Shown: in pieces, positions 14,301 through 28,373 of the stretch | Numbering within the stretch: the stretch's first letter is position 1 | Layout: each line of letters starts with the position of its first letter | From: Onchocerca volvulus | Lineage: Eukaryota; Nematoda; Chromadorea; Rhabditida; Onchocercidae | Length of the DNA: 64,000 bases | Direction: 5' to 3' | Assembly (NCBI GenBank): GCA_000499405.2 | Contig: HG738140.1 | Span: forward strand, 9,451,560-9,515,559 | Position numbers and translations under genes: made by a program | The notes under the pieces: generated by a model | What the model saw: the letters and a program-made list of their open reading frames with translations, nothing else | Told to the model about the DNA's origin: nothing | Databases searched by the model: none

Positions 14301-15843
14301 CAATTTTTATCTTTTAATTATTTCTCAATGAGAAACGATTATCAGAATTCTTTGGACATTTGAAAGTATCACTGTGGATAGCAATGCTCTTCGGGCCAAC
14401 TTAATCTTCCCTATATACGATCAAAAAAAGAAGATATGTTACTGTAAGATAACTTATACACAAATAAATTCATAAATTCAAAAGTTGAAGTAATATATTT
14501 GAAAGCATTCTATTTGTCTTTGAATAAGTAAATATGGCACTGTTGCAATCAGAAGTCAGCTCTCCTTGACAGTTTTCATCCTTCAATTATTAACTCCCTA
14601 TTTAATAGATCGATTAGAAGATAAGAAAATGTAAGTTCAATAACTATCAAACGCAAAAGAAAGAGAAAAATGACAGCTCATCACTCTTGACGACGGAAGT
14701 CTCCAATTATTAGGTTATCAGACTCAACTGTTATATTCAACGAAAGGGTTTAAATCACATATTCATTCCTAGGCTTCCTAACTTTAACTACAACCTCAAA
14801 TCGGGCTTATCAAGGCAAAAAATCTCAATCGACTTATAATTTAAATTCTAGGAATTATCTGGACTGAATCTCCTTCCTCCGAAGGATGGATTCACCTCAT
14901 CTTTTCTATTTTTCACTAGTTTTTTTTTTTTTTTTTTTTTTTATTTCTTTATTCCACTATTTTTTTTTCGGTTACGAAACTGTCCATTTGCCATAGAATA
15001 TATTTTTAAATAATATTATCTTAGAGTTATAATTTTCTCACATATAATTACTGCATCGAACAAATCTGAAATCCGATCTCCTTCTTAATGTTGATCTTTT
15101 CAACACTGCACTGCAAATGAACATTTCAAACTTGAAAGGACTGCCATGATTTAATCTTCACGACCTTTGATCTCAAGCGGGAAGATAATGCATAAAACAA
15201 CTCGAGAAATATGTAGAAGAAAGAAGTTGTAGATGATGTTTTTTCTGTCTGTTCCAGGTACATCAGGAGAGAAAGAGTGAGACAGACTGCTTTAATATTA
15301 TTATGAGAAAACGAAGAAAGAGTCTTATGAAAAGGGATAAAATTTAAGCTTTATTATTTATATGTAGAGTGAGGGGAAATGTACGAATCTTTAGCATGTC
15401 ATATGATATATCTCCATCAGCTCATCGATATAGTTCATCGAGAGTATCTCGTCGCCAATTTCTTAATCCTTCGTATGTACGATTATTGCATACAATTGTC
15501 TAACCTTTGACCCACTCCATGCGACTAAGCCTCAATTCTTTTCATACTTGGCCCGACCAACATTTCATGACCGGCCGAGATTATTTGATTTCATTCAGTT
15601 AAATGTAACACAACAGAAACCATTCGTATTATGCAAATGCGTGTACCTGTCAACCTATTTGTATTACAGCTTGGCGTAATCGTTTCAAGTTAGATATTAC
15701 TGTAACTTGAGTTTGGGATATTCATTTGAGGAATGAATTGTATTAGAGAGTTATTTGCGAGGTCACGTTATGCTCCAACTAAGGACTATTCATTATTTCG
15801 TTTCTAGTTTATGCAATGGAATTAAACGACTGACAGATAGTAG
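8349..15843. other. Long stretch with no recognised gene
   Basis: About 7.5 kb of AT-rich DNA with homopolymer runs (for example A/T runs near 12450, 12805, 13920 and 14922). It should contain the missing first exon and promoter of the upstream receptor gene and the promoter of transportin, but no exon could be chosen. A minus-strand open frame at 11353-11096 (ending KLAGFL) looks somewhat protein-like but has no supporting partner exon. Confidence 0.4.
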
Positions 15844-16089
15844 CGCTCTTGCCAGTCAGGAGTGGAGTCACACTTTCCCAAATTGTGGTCACTCTTAAGA
15901 GATAATGCCTTAGACTATCTTACAATATGCCTTCTCCTTCAAGATGGATTTCCGCTAGAAATTCAAGCAACTATCAATAACATACTCACGTTGGATTCTG
16001 ATAGCCAAAAATTTTGTTCACTGTCAGATGATTGTCTCTTTCCCTACTTCAGATTAGATAGAATTATACTTCGTAGTATGATCTTTTGA
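15844..16089 (+). other. Open frame ending one base before the transportin ATG
   Basis: A frame open from 15844 ends in TGA at 16087-16089, and the transportin ATG begins at 16091. It has no ATG near its beginning; the last 76 codons start at a GTG (15862) and contain the peptide LEIQATINNILTLDSDSQKF. A possible splice acceptor (TTGCCAGTCAG) lies at its 5' side. It may be 5' UTR, an upstream frame that favours reinitiation, or the last exon of another transcript. I do not recognise the sequence. Confidence 0.3.
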
Positions 16090-16090
16090 A

Positions 16091-19000
16091 ATGACCGGAG
16101 AAGCAGAAGATTGGAGGCCTATTCCTGAAGAGTTACAACAGGTCGTGCAACTTCTCCAGCATTCACAATCACCGGACACACAGACACAACGAAATGTACA
16201 AGAAGTATGTGCTTTTTTCTAATTTTTATCATTTTTTATTGTCTGACTTCAAATTTTAGCATATTATGATCCTAAAATTAAAAAAAAATAGTTGTTTTCA
16301 GCGTCTTGACCAACTCAATCTACATCCCGAATTTTGTTGCTACCTTGTCTTCATTCTCAGTAAATTGAAAGATGAGCAGGTAATTCATTCCTCATTTTTC
16401 TATGAAAATGTCAAATTTACATTGTTTCTTCTCGAGTTTCTAGAGCAAATCAGATACAAGAATTTCGAATCTCATTTTCATGCTTTTTGATTTTTGTAGA
16501 ATCACAACATCTCATTTTCCATTTTACCGTTGTAGAACAGTCTAATTATCGAACCACTGTTTTAAATGTTAACTAGCGAAAAGTTGTTCAAGTGAATCCC
16601 ATGTTATGCTCTGAATTCCACTAGCAAATAAACATGTTTACAGGTGGCGAATCGTTCTTTGGCTGGTTTGATACTAAAAAATTCAGTACGAATGTTGTGG
16701 GGACGTTTGCCAGAATCTATACGACAGTATGTTAAGAGTCGAACACTCCTAGCAATTTCGGATTCTCATCCATTAATACGCGCAACTGTGGGCATTATTA
16801 TCACCACAATTGTTATACATGAGGGTATCGCTCAATGGCCTGCTTTGCTCCCTACGTTGTGCAGTATGCTAGACGGGTCCGATGAGAACTTACAGGAGGT
16901 TTTTTTCTCAATATATATTGGACAGCTGCTTACCTTTAAGTTGATGATACACTTATATTAGGGAGAACACAAAGAATCTTAATCATTCAACAAATTTACA
17001 GGGTGCTATGGGTGCAATACAGAAAATTTGCGAAGATTCTGCAGATATGTTGACACCTCAAGAACATTTGAGTACACTTATTCCGAAACTTTTGTATTTT
17101 TTCAATTCTCCATCACCTAAGTTAAGGTTAATGGTATTGTCTGATTTTATTTATGATAACACATCAGCTGTTTTTATTACTGTTCATTTAGAAATTTCTG
17201 TATTTCGATTTACAACATCTTAATAACTGCAGGGCTTTGGCGCTTAATTCAGTGAACTGCATTTTATTAGTTCAAACGGAGCCATTAAACAATATCATGG
17301 ACGTATTTTTACAACATTTATTTGCCTTGGCAAATGACGCGGACACGGTATTTGCCTTACTTTCATAAATTGGTTTGATATATTATTAGTGTGTGAGATT
17401 TCGGCTCATGCAGAAAAATATTTGTGGGGAGTGAAGTATTTGATCTTAACAAGGAAAGAAAAGTCGAATTTCATGTCACATTTTATTGCACTATTTATTT
17501 TATTTTTTTTTTCTTCATTTTTTGACACGTATAACAGACGCAGAGTTATTGCATTGCTATTAATTAAGCTGAATTCATTCTTGTCAAACAAGAAATTGGT
17601 ATCGATTTATAAATCTTCTAAAAAAGCGGAATTTTTTTTTCTTTCCTCTTACAAACTATATTTTCATAGTGTGTTTCGTCTCTATCTTTTGCTGTTTTAT
17701 TTTACTTCATTAATCTCTTTCAGGAAGTGCAAAAACAGCTTTGTCGATCGTTAACACTGTTACTTGATTCTCATCTCGACAAACTAGCATCTCAGTTAGG
17801 AAACATTGTAGAGTTCATGCTTTTGAGGACACAGGTAGAATATTTGTAATTTATTGACTGGTCTTATTTATTTATGCTTTATTGTGGAGTTTTGAATTTT
17901 GTTGGTTTTCAGGATCCGAATGAAGCAACAGCGTTGGAAGCTTGTGAATTTTGGTTAGCATTAGCAGAAAACCCGCAAGTGTGTAGAGAAGCTCTGTTGC
18001 CTTACCTTCCTAAATTGATACCAATTCTGGTTAGATGTATGAGGTATTCCGATATGGATGTTGCTGTTTTGAAAGTAAGTTATGCGGACAAATCTCTTGT
18101 ATGATGCTTGTGCTTTTTTCAGTTATTATTTGCCTTAAAGCTTTTGCTGTTTTCAATTATTATTCCTTTTCTATTATTGTAGGATTATTTTGCTTTGTTA
18201 ATTAATACTGAATTTTTTAGGGTGATATTGATGAAGAAGATGGTGCGATACCCGATCGCCAGCAAGACATAAAACCACGTTTTCATCGTGCCAAAACACA
18301 AACGCAAATGCAAAGGAAGTGCGACATTAGTGCTGAGGGGGTAATGTATTTTAAATAAATCAGTTGAGATTCTGTTGCTCTCTGAACAAGTTTTTACAAA
18401 TAAATGTTTATTTCCTGCAACACTCAGTTTATGCTCTTTTATAAGCACAGAACTTGAGACTTTTGCATTATTTTTTTTTTCAGTTGGTATTTTCAATCAA
18501 TCACTTGAAAGTGAAATAATACAAAAGATAAATTTTCAACGAACAATGAACTAATGTAAGAGTTTTTTCGAAATTTCAGGAATTTATGGATGATGATGAT
18601 GATGGGGATGACGACAGTTCTACTGAATGGAATTTGCGTATGCTTTTTGATGCCTTTTTGTGTAATGTTTGTTGTTGTCATTTATGTATCTCTTGTTTCT
18701 TAGGTAATAGTAAAAATAATTTCGCTAAATAATGATCAAGGATTATGAAATTTGCAGGAAAATGTAGTGCTGCTTCCTTGGATGTACTTTCTAGTATATT
18801 TAATGATGACTTTTTACCAACTCTATTGCCTATCTTGAAGGAAACCCTCTTTCATAATAACTGGCTGGTAAGCATATTTTACTCAGTTATATTTTAAAAT
18901 TTTATCCCGGACTTCGTTTGTGAATTCAAACAACTTTAATTGAGTTGGGTGATTTTTTTTTTTTTTTTTTCAATAAATGTTTCTAGTGCGTTTATTTGCT

Positions 19001-22000
19001 CTTATGGAATAAAAAAAAATAAAAGATATTTTCAGATAAAAGAAAGTGGCATATTAGCTTTGGGTGCTGTTGCGGAAGGGTGTATGTCTGGTATTACTCC
19101 ACATTTACCTGAACTCATACCATTCTTAATCATATCGTTGCAGGATCGGAAGGTAGATAGACTCCTGTCATATATTTTGACTTAAAGATCTTTTTGCAAC
19201 AGTAAAACGATTTTTTGACTATTAAAAATGTTGTTAATTCAGGCGCTTGTGAGATCAATTACTTGTTGGACTTTATCTCGATACTGTCACTATGTTGTTC
19301 AGCAAGATCATAATATGTATTTCAAGCAACTATTGAAACAGGTGGGTTCATTCTTGATGAATGAAATGCAGAAATATCTAAAAGATATCAATGACTAGAA
19401 TTAAAAAAGTCAAATAGAAAATTAAAAATCTACTGTTTAACTTTGTATAAAACTACGAAAATTGTCTAAACTGATGGTTAAGGTGATTTTGAATACGTTA
19501 TGAGAGCAAATATTTCTTTTACATAGATTGTTTGATTTAAAACACACCCATTTATCATCGGATTATTTGCGGCTAGATAAAAAGTAATAAAGGAAACTAT
19601 TATGCTAAGTGTCTTACGCTTCTATATGGAATACTATAAAGGCTTTTCGGTAATATAGTGAGTGATGTATTTTTCTGAATTATAGCAATGTTTCACTATT
19701 GATAATGACATCACTAAAACTATTTTTTCAGTTATTGGCTCGTATTTTGGATGGTAGTAAACGAGTGCAAGAAGCTGCATGCTCTGCTTTTGCAACCCTA
19801 GAAGAAGAAGCAAATTTGGAGTTGGTTCCATACTTACCCGAAATTCTTGCTACTCTAGTAGAAGCATTCAACAGATATCAGGTTGTTGTTTTATGCTTCG
19901 ATTTAACATATTTGCATTGAGATGTTAAAAAAAAAATTTTTTTTTTTTTGTTTATAGCAAGATATACTTTATTTTCTAAAGCAAATTGCGCAGTACTAAT
20001 AGTTGCAGTCTGTTTCTTCATTTCTACACCTCTATGGCTTTTCCGACTTTCACAAGCAAAGTATATTATTTCAATATATATAATCCTTTATTTTTTAGTA
20101 TTATATAGACTGAATGATTTGTATCAATTTGAATTATAATTTTAGGCTAAAAATTTACTCATTCTCTATGATGCAGTGGGTACATTGGCAGATAGTGTTG
20201 GTCCGAATTTGAATGAACCGCAGTACGTTGAGGTTTGTTTTACAGTACTTGTTTTAGCATTTTATCATAATATTTTTTTTTCAAAATTTATTATAAATAT
20301 CTTTTGACATGAATGATCAAATTCAGATAATTATGAGACCACTGATGGCAAAATGGGCTGCTCTCGGTGATGATGACAAAGAATTGTTTCCACTGTTAGA
20401 ATGTTTATCTTCGGTTGCTACTGCTCTTCATGAAGCTTTTCTACCGTATTGCGAGCCTGTTTTTCAAAGGTTTCTCTGCCTATTGCTTTTGCATTAAATA
20501 TTTTCAAATGTAGCTCAAAGTTTGACAGAATTTGTTGGCTTATTTTTCGATCAGTTTTTGTTGTTATATTTCCTCAAATTATTAATCGTTTGCTTAAGAT
20601 GCACAGCATTGATTGGACGATGCTTGCAACAGTCACAACTTGCTATGGAAAGGCCGTCAGAATATGACATGCCAGATAAAGATTTTCTTATTGTCGCATT
20701 GGATCTTCTGTCGGGACTTGCAGAAGGGCTCGCCGAACACATTGATTCTCTTGTTGGACCTAGTCAAATTATTGCCCTTATTTACCAATGCGCAATGGTA
20801 CTTCACTATCGAACTGAAATTATTAATTATTCAGAATTTCAGAACCAGTTTTTTGATTTGCATAGAACAATAATTATTTCAGGATTCAAGTGCTGAAGTG
20901 CGGCAGAGTTCATTTGCTTTGCTTGGTGATTTATCCAAAGCTTGCTACCATTATCTGCAACCTCATATAAGTGGGATTTCCTTTTTTTTCGACATATGAA
21001 ATATTTTTGCTTTTCATCACTAATTATTGGAAAGAAATGCATTACTTAAAGTATATGCAAAATATTTGAAATGAATTTAGATATGAAAACTGAATCGGAA
21101 ATGTTTCGCTTAAAGACTATTTTAAATTACAGTTAAATTTTACTCGATCATTGCCTGTATTACAAATTTTTTAAAATGCAGTAATGTTCCAGATATCTTT
21201 CTGCCTATTTTGGCGCAGAATTTGGATCCTGATTCCATATCCGTTTGTAATAATTCCATATGGGCAATCGGTGAAATAGCTATGAAGATGGGTGAAGATA
21301 TGCGTCCTCATGTGCTTGGATTAATACCGGCTCTGATGATTGTAATGAATAGAGAAAAAGGACCGAAAACATTATTGGAAAATACTGGTAAGAAATTTTT
21401 TACTATATAATTTTTGAAATTGTTAGCTGTTTGTTTTGAGTGTTATATTAGAAAATTTCTATTTAATTTCCATTTTTGCTTGAATCTTTTTCGGTTTTAA
21501 AATCTCTCTTATGAATTTTAAGAAAGATAGTTTAAAAATATGAAACAATTTAATTTTTTTTTTCAGCAATAACTCTTGGTCGTTTGGGTATTAGTTGTGC
21601 CAATGAAGTGGCACCATTTTTATCACAGTTTATTCGACCTTGGTGTTTGGCATTGCGAAATATACGCGATAATGAAGAAAAAGAGAGTGCCTTTAGGGGT
21701 CTATGTAACATGATTACTCTCAATCCCGCTGGCGTACTTGCGGTATCTTTTTCATCTTTTATGAGATATTTTATTTATTTTTTGCTAGTCTTGATTGCCT
21801 ATATAAAGACTGTCGGTAATATCTAAATCGGAAATCTTATTTTCTGTGGTATTTGCTCACATATTTGTTCATTAGCATAAAATAGTTATTAATTTATATC
21901 AAAAAATGATTGTCCAAAAGCATAAATTTCACTAATAGATATGAAACTTCATCTTAAGAATTATTAAATTCTTAATTTATTTCAGGAATTCATATTTTTA

Positions 22001-22448
22001 TGTGATGCAATTGCATCTTGGAATAATCCGCAACCTGAATTGAAAATGATGTTTTCAAGGGTAAAAATCATTAATATTTCCTCCAATGTGTTTTTTTTTT
22101 TTTTGTTTGAAAGAAGTCTTTTTTTTTCAGTTCTATGGCCGTTTTTTCTCGAAAAAAGTTATCAATCTTGTTTAATGCCATCGGAATGTGTTTTGTAATG
22201 ACAGTATGGATTTCCTTAATAAATAATTCATTATTTGAAAATATTCAGATTATTCTTTTTTCTTCGCACTGCATATGAATTATTAGTGACAATAAGTTCC
22301 TTAATCCTAATTAATATTAACTTTGATAATAATCTTTCAGATTTTGCACGGTTTTCGGCAACAAGTTGGTGATTTGAACTGGGCAGCATTCACGTCACAA
22401 TTTCCTATTCCGCTAAAGCAGCGATTAGCGAATCAATACGATGTTTAG
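16091..22448 (+). CDS. TNPO1: Transportin (karyopherin beta-2), nuclear import receptor
   Basis: Twenty-one exons join in frame to 894 residues, close to the animal transportin length of about 890: 16091-16204, 16302-16379, 16644-16898, 17002-17126, 17233-17347, 17724-17834, 17913-18074, 18221-18340, 18580-18637, 18758-18867, 19036-19152, 19243-19341, 19732-19881, 20146-20232, 20327-20469, 20599-20797, 20883-20970, 21193-21387, 21567-21742, 21986-22060, 22341-22448. The protein aligns along its whole length with animal transportin: [15 protein letters not shown] at the start, [31 protein letters not shown], the acidic loop around residues 325-380 (GDIDEEDG...DDDDDGDDD), [45 protein letters not shown] and [16 protein letters not shown]. 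It is built of HEAT repeats. The family imports PY-NLS cargoes such as hnRNPs, and the acidic loop couples RanGTP binding to cargo release. C. elegans has the orthologue imb-2. Confidence 0.97.
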
Positions 22449-25290
22449 TAATTATATTAAATATCAGTTCGATTGGTGATTTGTGGTATCCATATGATAA
22501 TTTACATCAATCATCATTATTTTATTATGGCTTTTGGTCGGTCCGCTACTTGCTTACAGTTCAATAATTAATTGATTATTTTCATCTACTCCTAAATTAA
22601 ATTATTTAAAAGAAAATTTATATTTGTTTTTCATGAAAATTTGAATATTTTCTGATTTATCTATTCGTGACATAAATACCTGAATCAAATACGTGATGTT
22701 GCGGAATAGACCGATAATTGCACACTTTTTTGTAGATTTCATATTCTTAAAACTATCCGCGATATTTTTCTTCGCAACAGCTGTACCTTTTCCTCGAACT
22801 TTCTCACAATTGTGTAAGTTGTCTTTGTTTTAAATGTCTCCTCTGTGTTTTCTTTTTCTTTGTTTTATTTTTTTTTTTTTTTTTTGTTTTCTTTTTCGTT
22901 TTTTTTTTCTTATTTGCTCGGATGAGTTATGTTTTCATTCTTCTTTTCGTTTCCTTTTATAATTTGTTTGAGTTCATACTTGTTTCCTTCGCAGATGCTT
23001 TTACCGTTTCGTTTTCTCTTCCCATCCAATTTGTCCACGAACACTTGCTTTCTGTTTGGTGCTCTTGTGTATAATGTTGAAAAAGAGAAATAATTTAAAA
23101 TTATCAGATGTTGAAAGAATTTCAACTTATACCAGAATTTCTCAGTATTTGGAATTTTTTTTTTTTTTTTTAATTTTTTCTCACTGTTCTTTCATGGTAA
23201 TAATCGTGATAATAATGGCGGGATGCTGAAACAATACATAGCAAAATGTGCATAATTAACGTATATTTTGCTCTAGGTTAGGATAACTTCGAATTTACTA
23301 TATTTAGTTGTATTTTTATTTGGAGTCAGAAATTATGTTACTAATTCATTTGATGAAATAACATACATAATTTATTGGGCTCAATAATACTTGTCTTCTA
23401 TAAATTTTTTTGGTAGATTGTCGGAAGATCTTATTTAAATGAATATAGGTTCGTTGTTTTATATTTCCACTGTATATTTTATATATTTTAATTGTTAGTA
23501 AATTATCTTATATAGTTGTATTATATTTAAATATACTTGCAGCGAATCATAATCTTATATTTTATGCATATAATATTATAAATATATATTATATCATAAC
23601 TGAAATAATCAAAATTTTCGGACAAGAAATGAACTTTGAACATTGGATTATTGTTAGAAACAAGTAAGCCTTTAACTCAATTATGGAAATGCATAAGTAG
23701 AAAAGAGCATATACAAAAGAATATGTGTTAGTGTCCAATCTTGAAATTTTATTTTTTCGGATCCAGGTGTTTTGTGCATGCTATCTTTTTTTATTTCTTG
23801 TTTTTGTTTCGTTCTTCAGTATGTTTCCCTACCTAAATTACGTGTATTAGTTCTTATGAGCCTCGTTTATCCATCATTTTTTGAATTTTAGTTATATTGT
23901 TTTCATATTCAAATTTCTCAAATACACTTTTTGTTCCTTTTGTTCTTTTTTTTCTCGTTTTTACGTTTGGTTCAAAGCTTTTGTTTTCACATTACGTTTA
24001 TTCGTGTAACTGGAAGTTGTACTGAGTACGGGTTGCAAGGACTGGTTCAAAATTAAAATTCGAGTGAGAAGTAATTTGCACTTCTTGAAAAATCTTATTT
24101 CGATAAACTCATGAAAATACGAATTTTTTCTAGTTATCATTAGAGAAACGCTTTCCGATCACTCATATTCTTTATTCGTGGATCACAGTACATCTGCAAT
24201 ATTAACCAAGAAAATCAAATTAGATACAGCCTGCTATCTTTCTTTATTTCACTTGGTTTATTTTATCTTTTTCGTTCATCTGCCAGTCTTGAATTAAAAT
24301 GATTTTAAAAATGCAATGAAAGCAGGAAGAAATCAAAATTTTTAGTCTCGCAGAAGACATACTTAACTTAAAAGCTTGTAGTATTGGTGACATGACCAAT
24401 TAGTTTCGTTTAAATGCAAAAACCACACGTACGTAATGATTTTCTGAATCTCTGAAACGTCCTCAGTTCTGGGTAGTATGGCCATACTAGCATGCTCATG
24501 GGTAAGTCAGCTGTCACATAAAAGTATTATTACAAAGACAATATTTTTATATTCAGAAAGATGCAAAAATGTTTTACAAATGTAAGGCTTAGTTTACATG
24601 TAGTAGTTCGAGCTTTGAGCATTTATTCATAGAGTCTCGCACCTGAACGCAAGAAATAAGGTGTCAGAATATTGGTTTTCAAAATTATTTTTGGCAAAAA
24701 TAGTCATTATTTCTAAAATTTGTTCCCATTTTTTGTTGTCTTTCATTTATTTTTGCATTTATTTGTTTAATTATGTTTTATTATGTTGATAAATGTTTTA
24801 AGCTTTTTGTTCTGTAAAGTTTCTTCATTTTGATACTCATCATAATTTCTAATAATTTTTTATTATATCGCATGACAATCGTTGTCATGCTGATGCATCT
24901 TAAATTCATATATTTTTTTTAGTTTTATTGAATTTTAATAAAAAATGGCAGCTTTTTGTTGCGATCAACCCATTCGAATAATGGCTTGGCTACCTATATT
25001 ATATTACTTAAACTCCTGGATGTGAGGTTTTAGCAGGTGTAATTCAATAGTGGAAGGTATTGCTTGAGCATTTTTATATAGATTTATGCATTGGACTTGG
25101 GAAGCGTGAGATGTTTCTCAAAAAATGTGGTTATCATATTAGCAAGGAGTTGGATCTAAGTGTATGCAAGCATTCGGATGTTTCGTGTATTTAACATATT
25201 TCACTAGTCTCTCATTGACAAGGTATATCGATTTATAGCCAATTCGATATATTATTGTATTGTTTTTATGAGTTTAGGTTAAGCGTTAGA
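22449..25290. other. Intergenic, transportin to THOC6
   Basis: No coding exon recognised on either strand. It includes the transportin 3' UTR, T-rich tracts around 22868 and 23157, and a perfect 16-bp palindrome at 24474-24489. Confidence 0.5.
24474..24489. repeat. Perfect 16-bp palindrome
   Basis: TAGTATGGCCATACTA is identical to its reverse complement. It lies alone in the intergenic space; no associated gene or mobile element boundary was seen. Confidence 0.6.
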
Positions 25291-27891
25291 ATGGTTGTAA
25301 GAGAATCAGATGTGTCATTTTCTCGACAGGCATTCTACAACAGGATTTATCGTCAACGCTTCTCTCCGGATGGTAAGATTCATGAGTGATATTATTTTGA
25401 TCTCAATGTAATTTAGGATTTTTTGACAATTATTATTAAATGGAAGTTTCATATTGACATTATAGAGAGCAGAGAAAAGAACGGTAATATAGGTATTACG
25501 TTACATTAGCAAACATTTTCATTAAAGACAATAGTTTTTTCTTATATCTTAAGGATAGTTAGAAAATATTAGTTCTTTATTTTTGCGTTAATTTTTTCTT
25601 GAATATTCTATTTATAGATGTAGATGCTCTGAAAATTATGGGATAATTAAATAAGATAGTTATCGCTTCAAACGATGTTATTGATTAGCTTATATGGACA
25701 TCATTGGTAAGGACGAATAAAGTGTTGCCATTTCAGGTAATTGGTTAGTGGTAACAGATTCGCTCGCTCATTTATATCTTTTCGAACTTCGTCAGGCTCT
25801 TGAATTGAACGCTAGCAGTAATGAGCGACGATTCAAATACCGATTAAAGTTGGATGAACCAATTTATGCTTTGAGTACGGTTCATTCAAGATTAGTTTGT
25901 GGTAACGCAGTGGGTCAGTTGGCTATTTATAGTTGGGATGATATCATTAACTGTGATAATTCCAATACTTGCGATCCTTTATGCAAATTTAATGGTTTTC
26001 CTACAAATTTGTTAGTTTCTCCACCGTGTGAAATAAATGCGATAGCTTGCATCGATAATAGCTGTATATTATATGCTGGAGCTGGAGATAATGCAATTCG
26101 TTTGGTGGGAATTGATCGTCCAGATAAGGTTTATTTCTTTATACTTCAAGGAATATATTTTTAATTTGTTTCATTAAAATTATTGTGTGATTCACATTAC
26201 ACTGATATGCGAAACAGCTAATTACAATAAGTAATCGTTAGCTATTTATGAGAGAGAAGGTATTTGTGATGCGAAGTATGTTCGTTTATTTTTTTTTTTA
26301 TCCCATGTTATTTTTAATCCTATGTTCATTTTGGAGATTCAATATATACACCTTCGTCACTAGTCATTTGGGAGCTATGAATTTTTGTTAAATAACTTGT
26401 GGCTTTTTTTTTTTGTTTTTTTGCAATTTTACCAAATTTTTTCAATTTCAGGTCATTTCGACATTCGTCGGGCATAGTGAATATGTAAATGAATTAGCGG
26501 TGCATTCAGAACATGTGTTTTTGAGTTCATCTGAAGATGGCACTGTTCGTCTTTGGGATATTCGTTCTAAGGATATCTATATTTTCAATGTAGCTTCAGA
26601 AGGAAATCTTAGACGAAATAATTGGAGTCGAGGAATTTGCGCTTTGGATGTAGAAGAAGATTTCATGGTATATTTTTAAGAATAATTCGTAATTCACAGT
26701 TACAGTAATAGCTTGCAAAATAAGTATTTAAAATAATATAGTTTTAAAATAGGATTGGTAAAAAAATATTAAACAGCTAGAATATAGCTGACATAGATTT
26801 TATTATGGATATCTGGAAAAAAGGATAATAATAAGATGATGCTTATTGTAATATTATCTATCTAATGACGATTCATTCGTATTAGATTTTTAGTATAATT
26901 GATATATTTTGTCATATTGCATAAAAATTTTGTGGGAATAAATGGTAGCCAGTGACCTTTCTCAATAATTGGTGCTCAAAAAGATAACTAGTCTTGCTGC
27001 TAGCGTCTGATAAAGTGCAAATTCAAAAGAACTAGAAAATATTCTGTAATACTGATTATATATATATATGAATATGAACAAATCATTTCAGAGAAATTAT
27101 TTCGCAATATTTCTTAGATTCTTAGATGCGAGAAGTTATTTGAATTTCATAAATTTTATTTCAATATTTTTAAATCAGAAATATCTTCAGGTTTGTGGCG
27201 GTGATGTAGAACTTGCTATTTGGCATATTAGTTCAAGATCATTAGCTTCAACTTTAATTTGTGAATGTCCTTCGCCAATGCGATACACAGTAGCAAAAAT
27301 GAATGATGATCGGATTTTAATAGGAGGAAGTTGTCCGGATCTGATACAAGTTAGTAATACTGAATTAAATAAAGAGTGAAGGTTTTTTGCTTTTTTGCAA
27401 ATTCAAAAAGACGAGATTGGAAGATTTTTTGCTTCTTTGCGAATTCAAAAAGACAGGATTGGAACGAAAACAGTGTAATAGTACTGATATGGATAATAAA
27501 TTTGATTCAAGACATTTAAAAAACTTTGATAAGTTTCTAGATATTTCTGTTTTTCTAGATCCTCTTCCCATCATATTGAATTACAATCCTTCTTTTCATA
27601 CTTTTCGCATGATGAAACTTGTTAATTAAAGTTTCTGTTCCATTCTAAGGTTTTTCTATTATTACTGAATATAATGATATAAAACTAAGCATATTTGCTT
27701 ACTGAACTTTTTTGCAGTTTGATTACTCAGGCCAACATTTGATATCAGTAAAAACATCACTACGGAACATTTATTCTATAGAGACGAACTCACCAAGCGC
27801 GTGTGCGATGACAACAGTTGCTGGTGATTCACTTTTGATCGATGCTTTCTTGAATCTTGGCTATGTTTCTTTTTGTTTCTCGACTATTTGA
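25291..27891 (+). CDS. THOC6: THO complex subunit 6-like WD40 protein
   Basis: Five exons, 25291-25372, 25737-26128, 26452-26667, 27191-27349 and 27718-27891 (TGA), join in frame to 340 residues, essentially the size of animal THOC6 (about 341). WD40 character is clearest in the third exon: GHSEYVNELAVHSEHVFLS followed by EDGTVRLWDIRS. VCGGDVELAIWHISSR and the C-terminal NLGYVSFCFS match THOC6, which ends with a similar NLGYRAFSLSF. The THO complex acts in the nucleus during transcription elongation and mRNA export. The start at 25291 is the first ATG after a run resembling a trans-splice acceptor (GAGTTTAG). The fourth intron holds a 42-bp tandem duplication. Identification rests on overall pattern and the conserved C-terminus; another small WD40 protein is less likely. 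Confidence 0.85.
27383..27466 (+). repeat. Tandem duplication of a 42-bp unit in THOC6 intron 4
   Basis: Units at 27383-27424 and 27425-27466 are near-identical; each contains TTTTTTGCTT and AATTCAAAAAGAC. The duplication is intronic and does not touch the splice sites at 27349 and 27718. Confidence 0.75.
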
Positions 27892-28341
27892 ATGCAGTTT
27901 GCCAATTCACAACTGCATGCATAATTCGACAACTGTTTTTTCTGCACATTTTTTATTTAAAATGTATATTTTTGATAAGTTATAGGAGAATGCTCGCTTT
28001 TATGCATTCCAAACGACGAAAATGGCTGACACTAATTTAAGTAATTTAGTAAGTCGTTAGTTTTACTAATATTAAATGGTTTAGCAAGTTGTTTATTTCA
28101 CTTTTTCACTTCTTTTTTTTTCCAGCAATATCATCTGTGAAATTCTTTAGTTTAAAGTAATTATTTAATTTATTGATGAAATACGTCATGTAGTCAACTT
28201 CAGAATAGTTCTTGTTATAAATTAATTTATACATCAGTTTATAATTTGTTCAAATTTGATAAATGTCAAATCCAAGGCTAAATCAAGACTGAATGATGTT
28301 TATAAGTCGAATTATTCCAAGCAGACTACTGTTTTTCTTAC

Positions 28342-28373
<32 letters not shown>

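Noticed and set aside
21181..21192. Alternative transportin acceptor after AAATGCAG at 21180
   Set aside because: It shifts the frame. The acceptor at 21191-21192 (GTTCCAG) restores the frame and gives the same residue spacing as other transportins.
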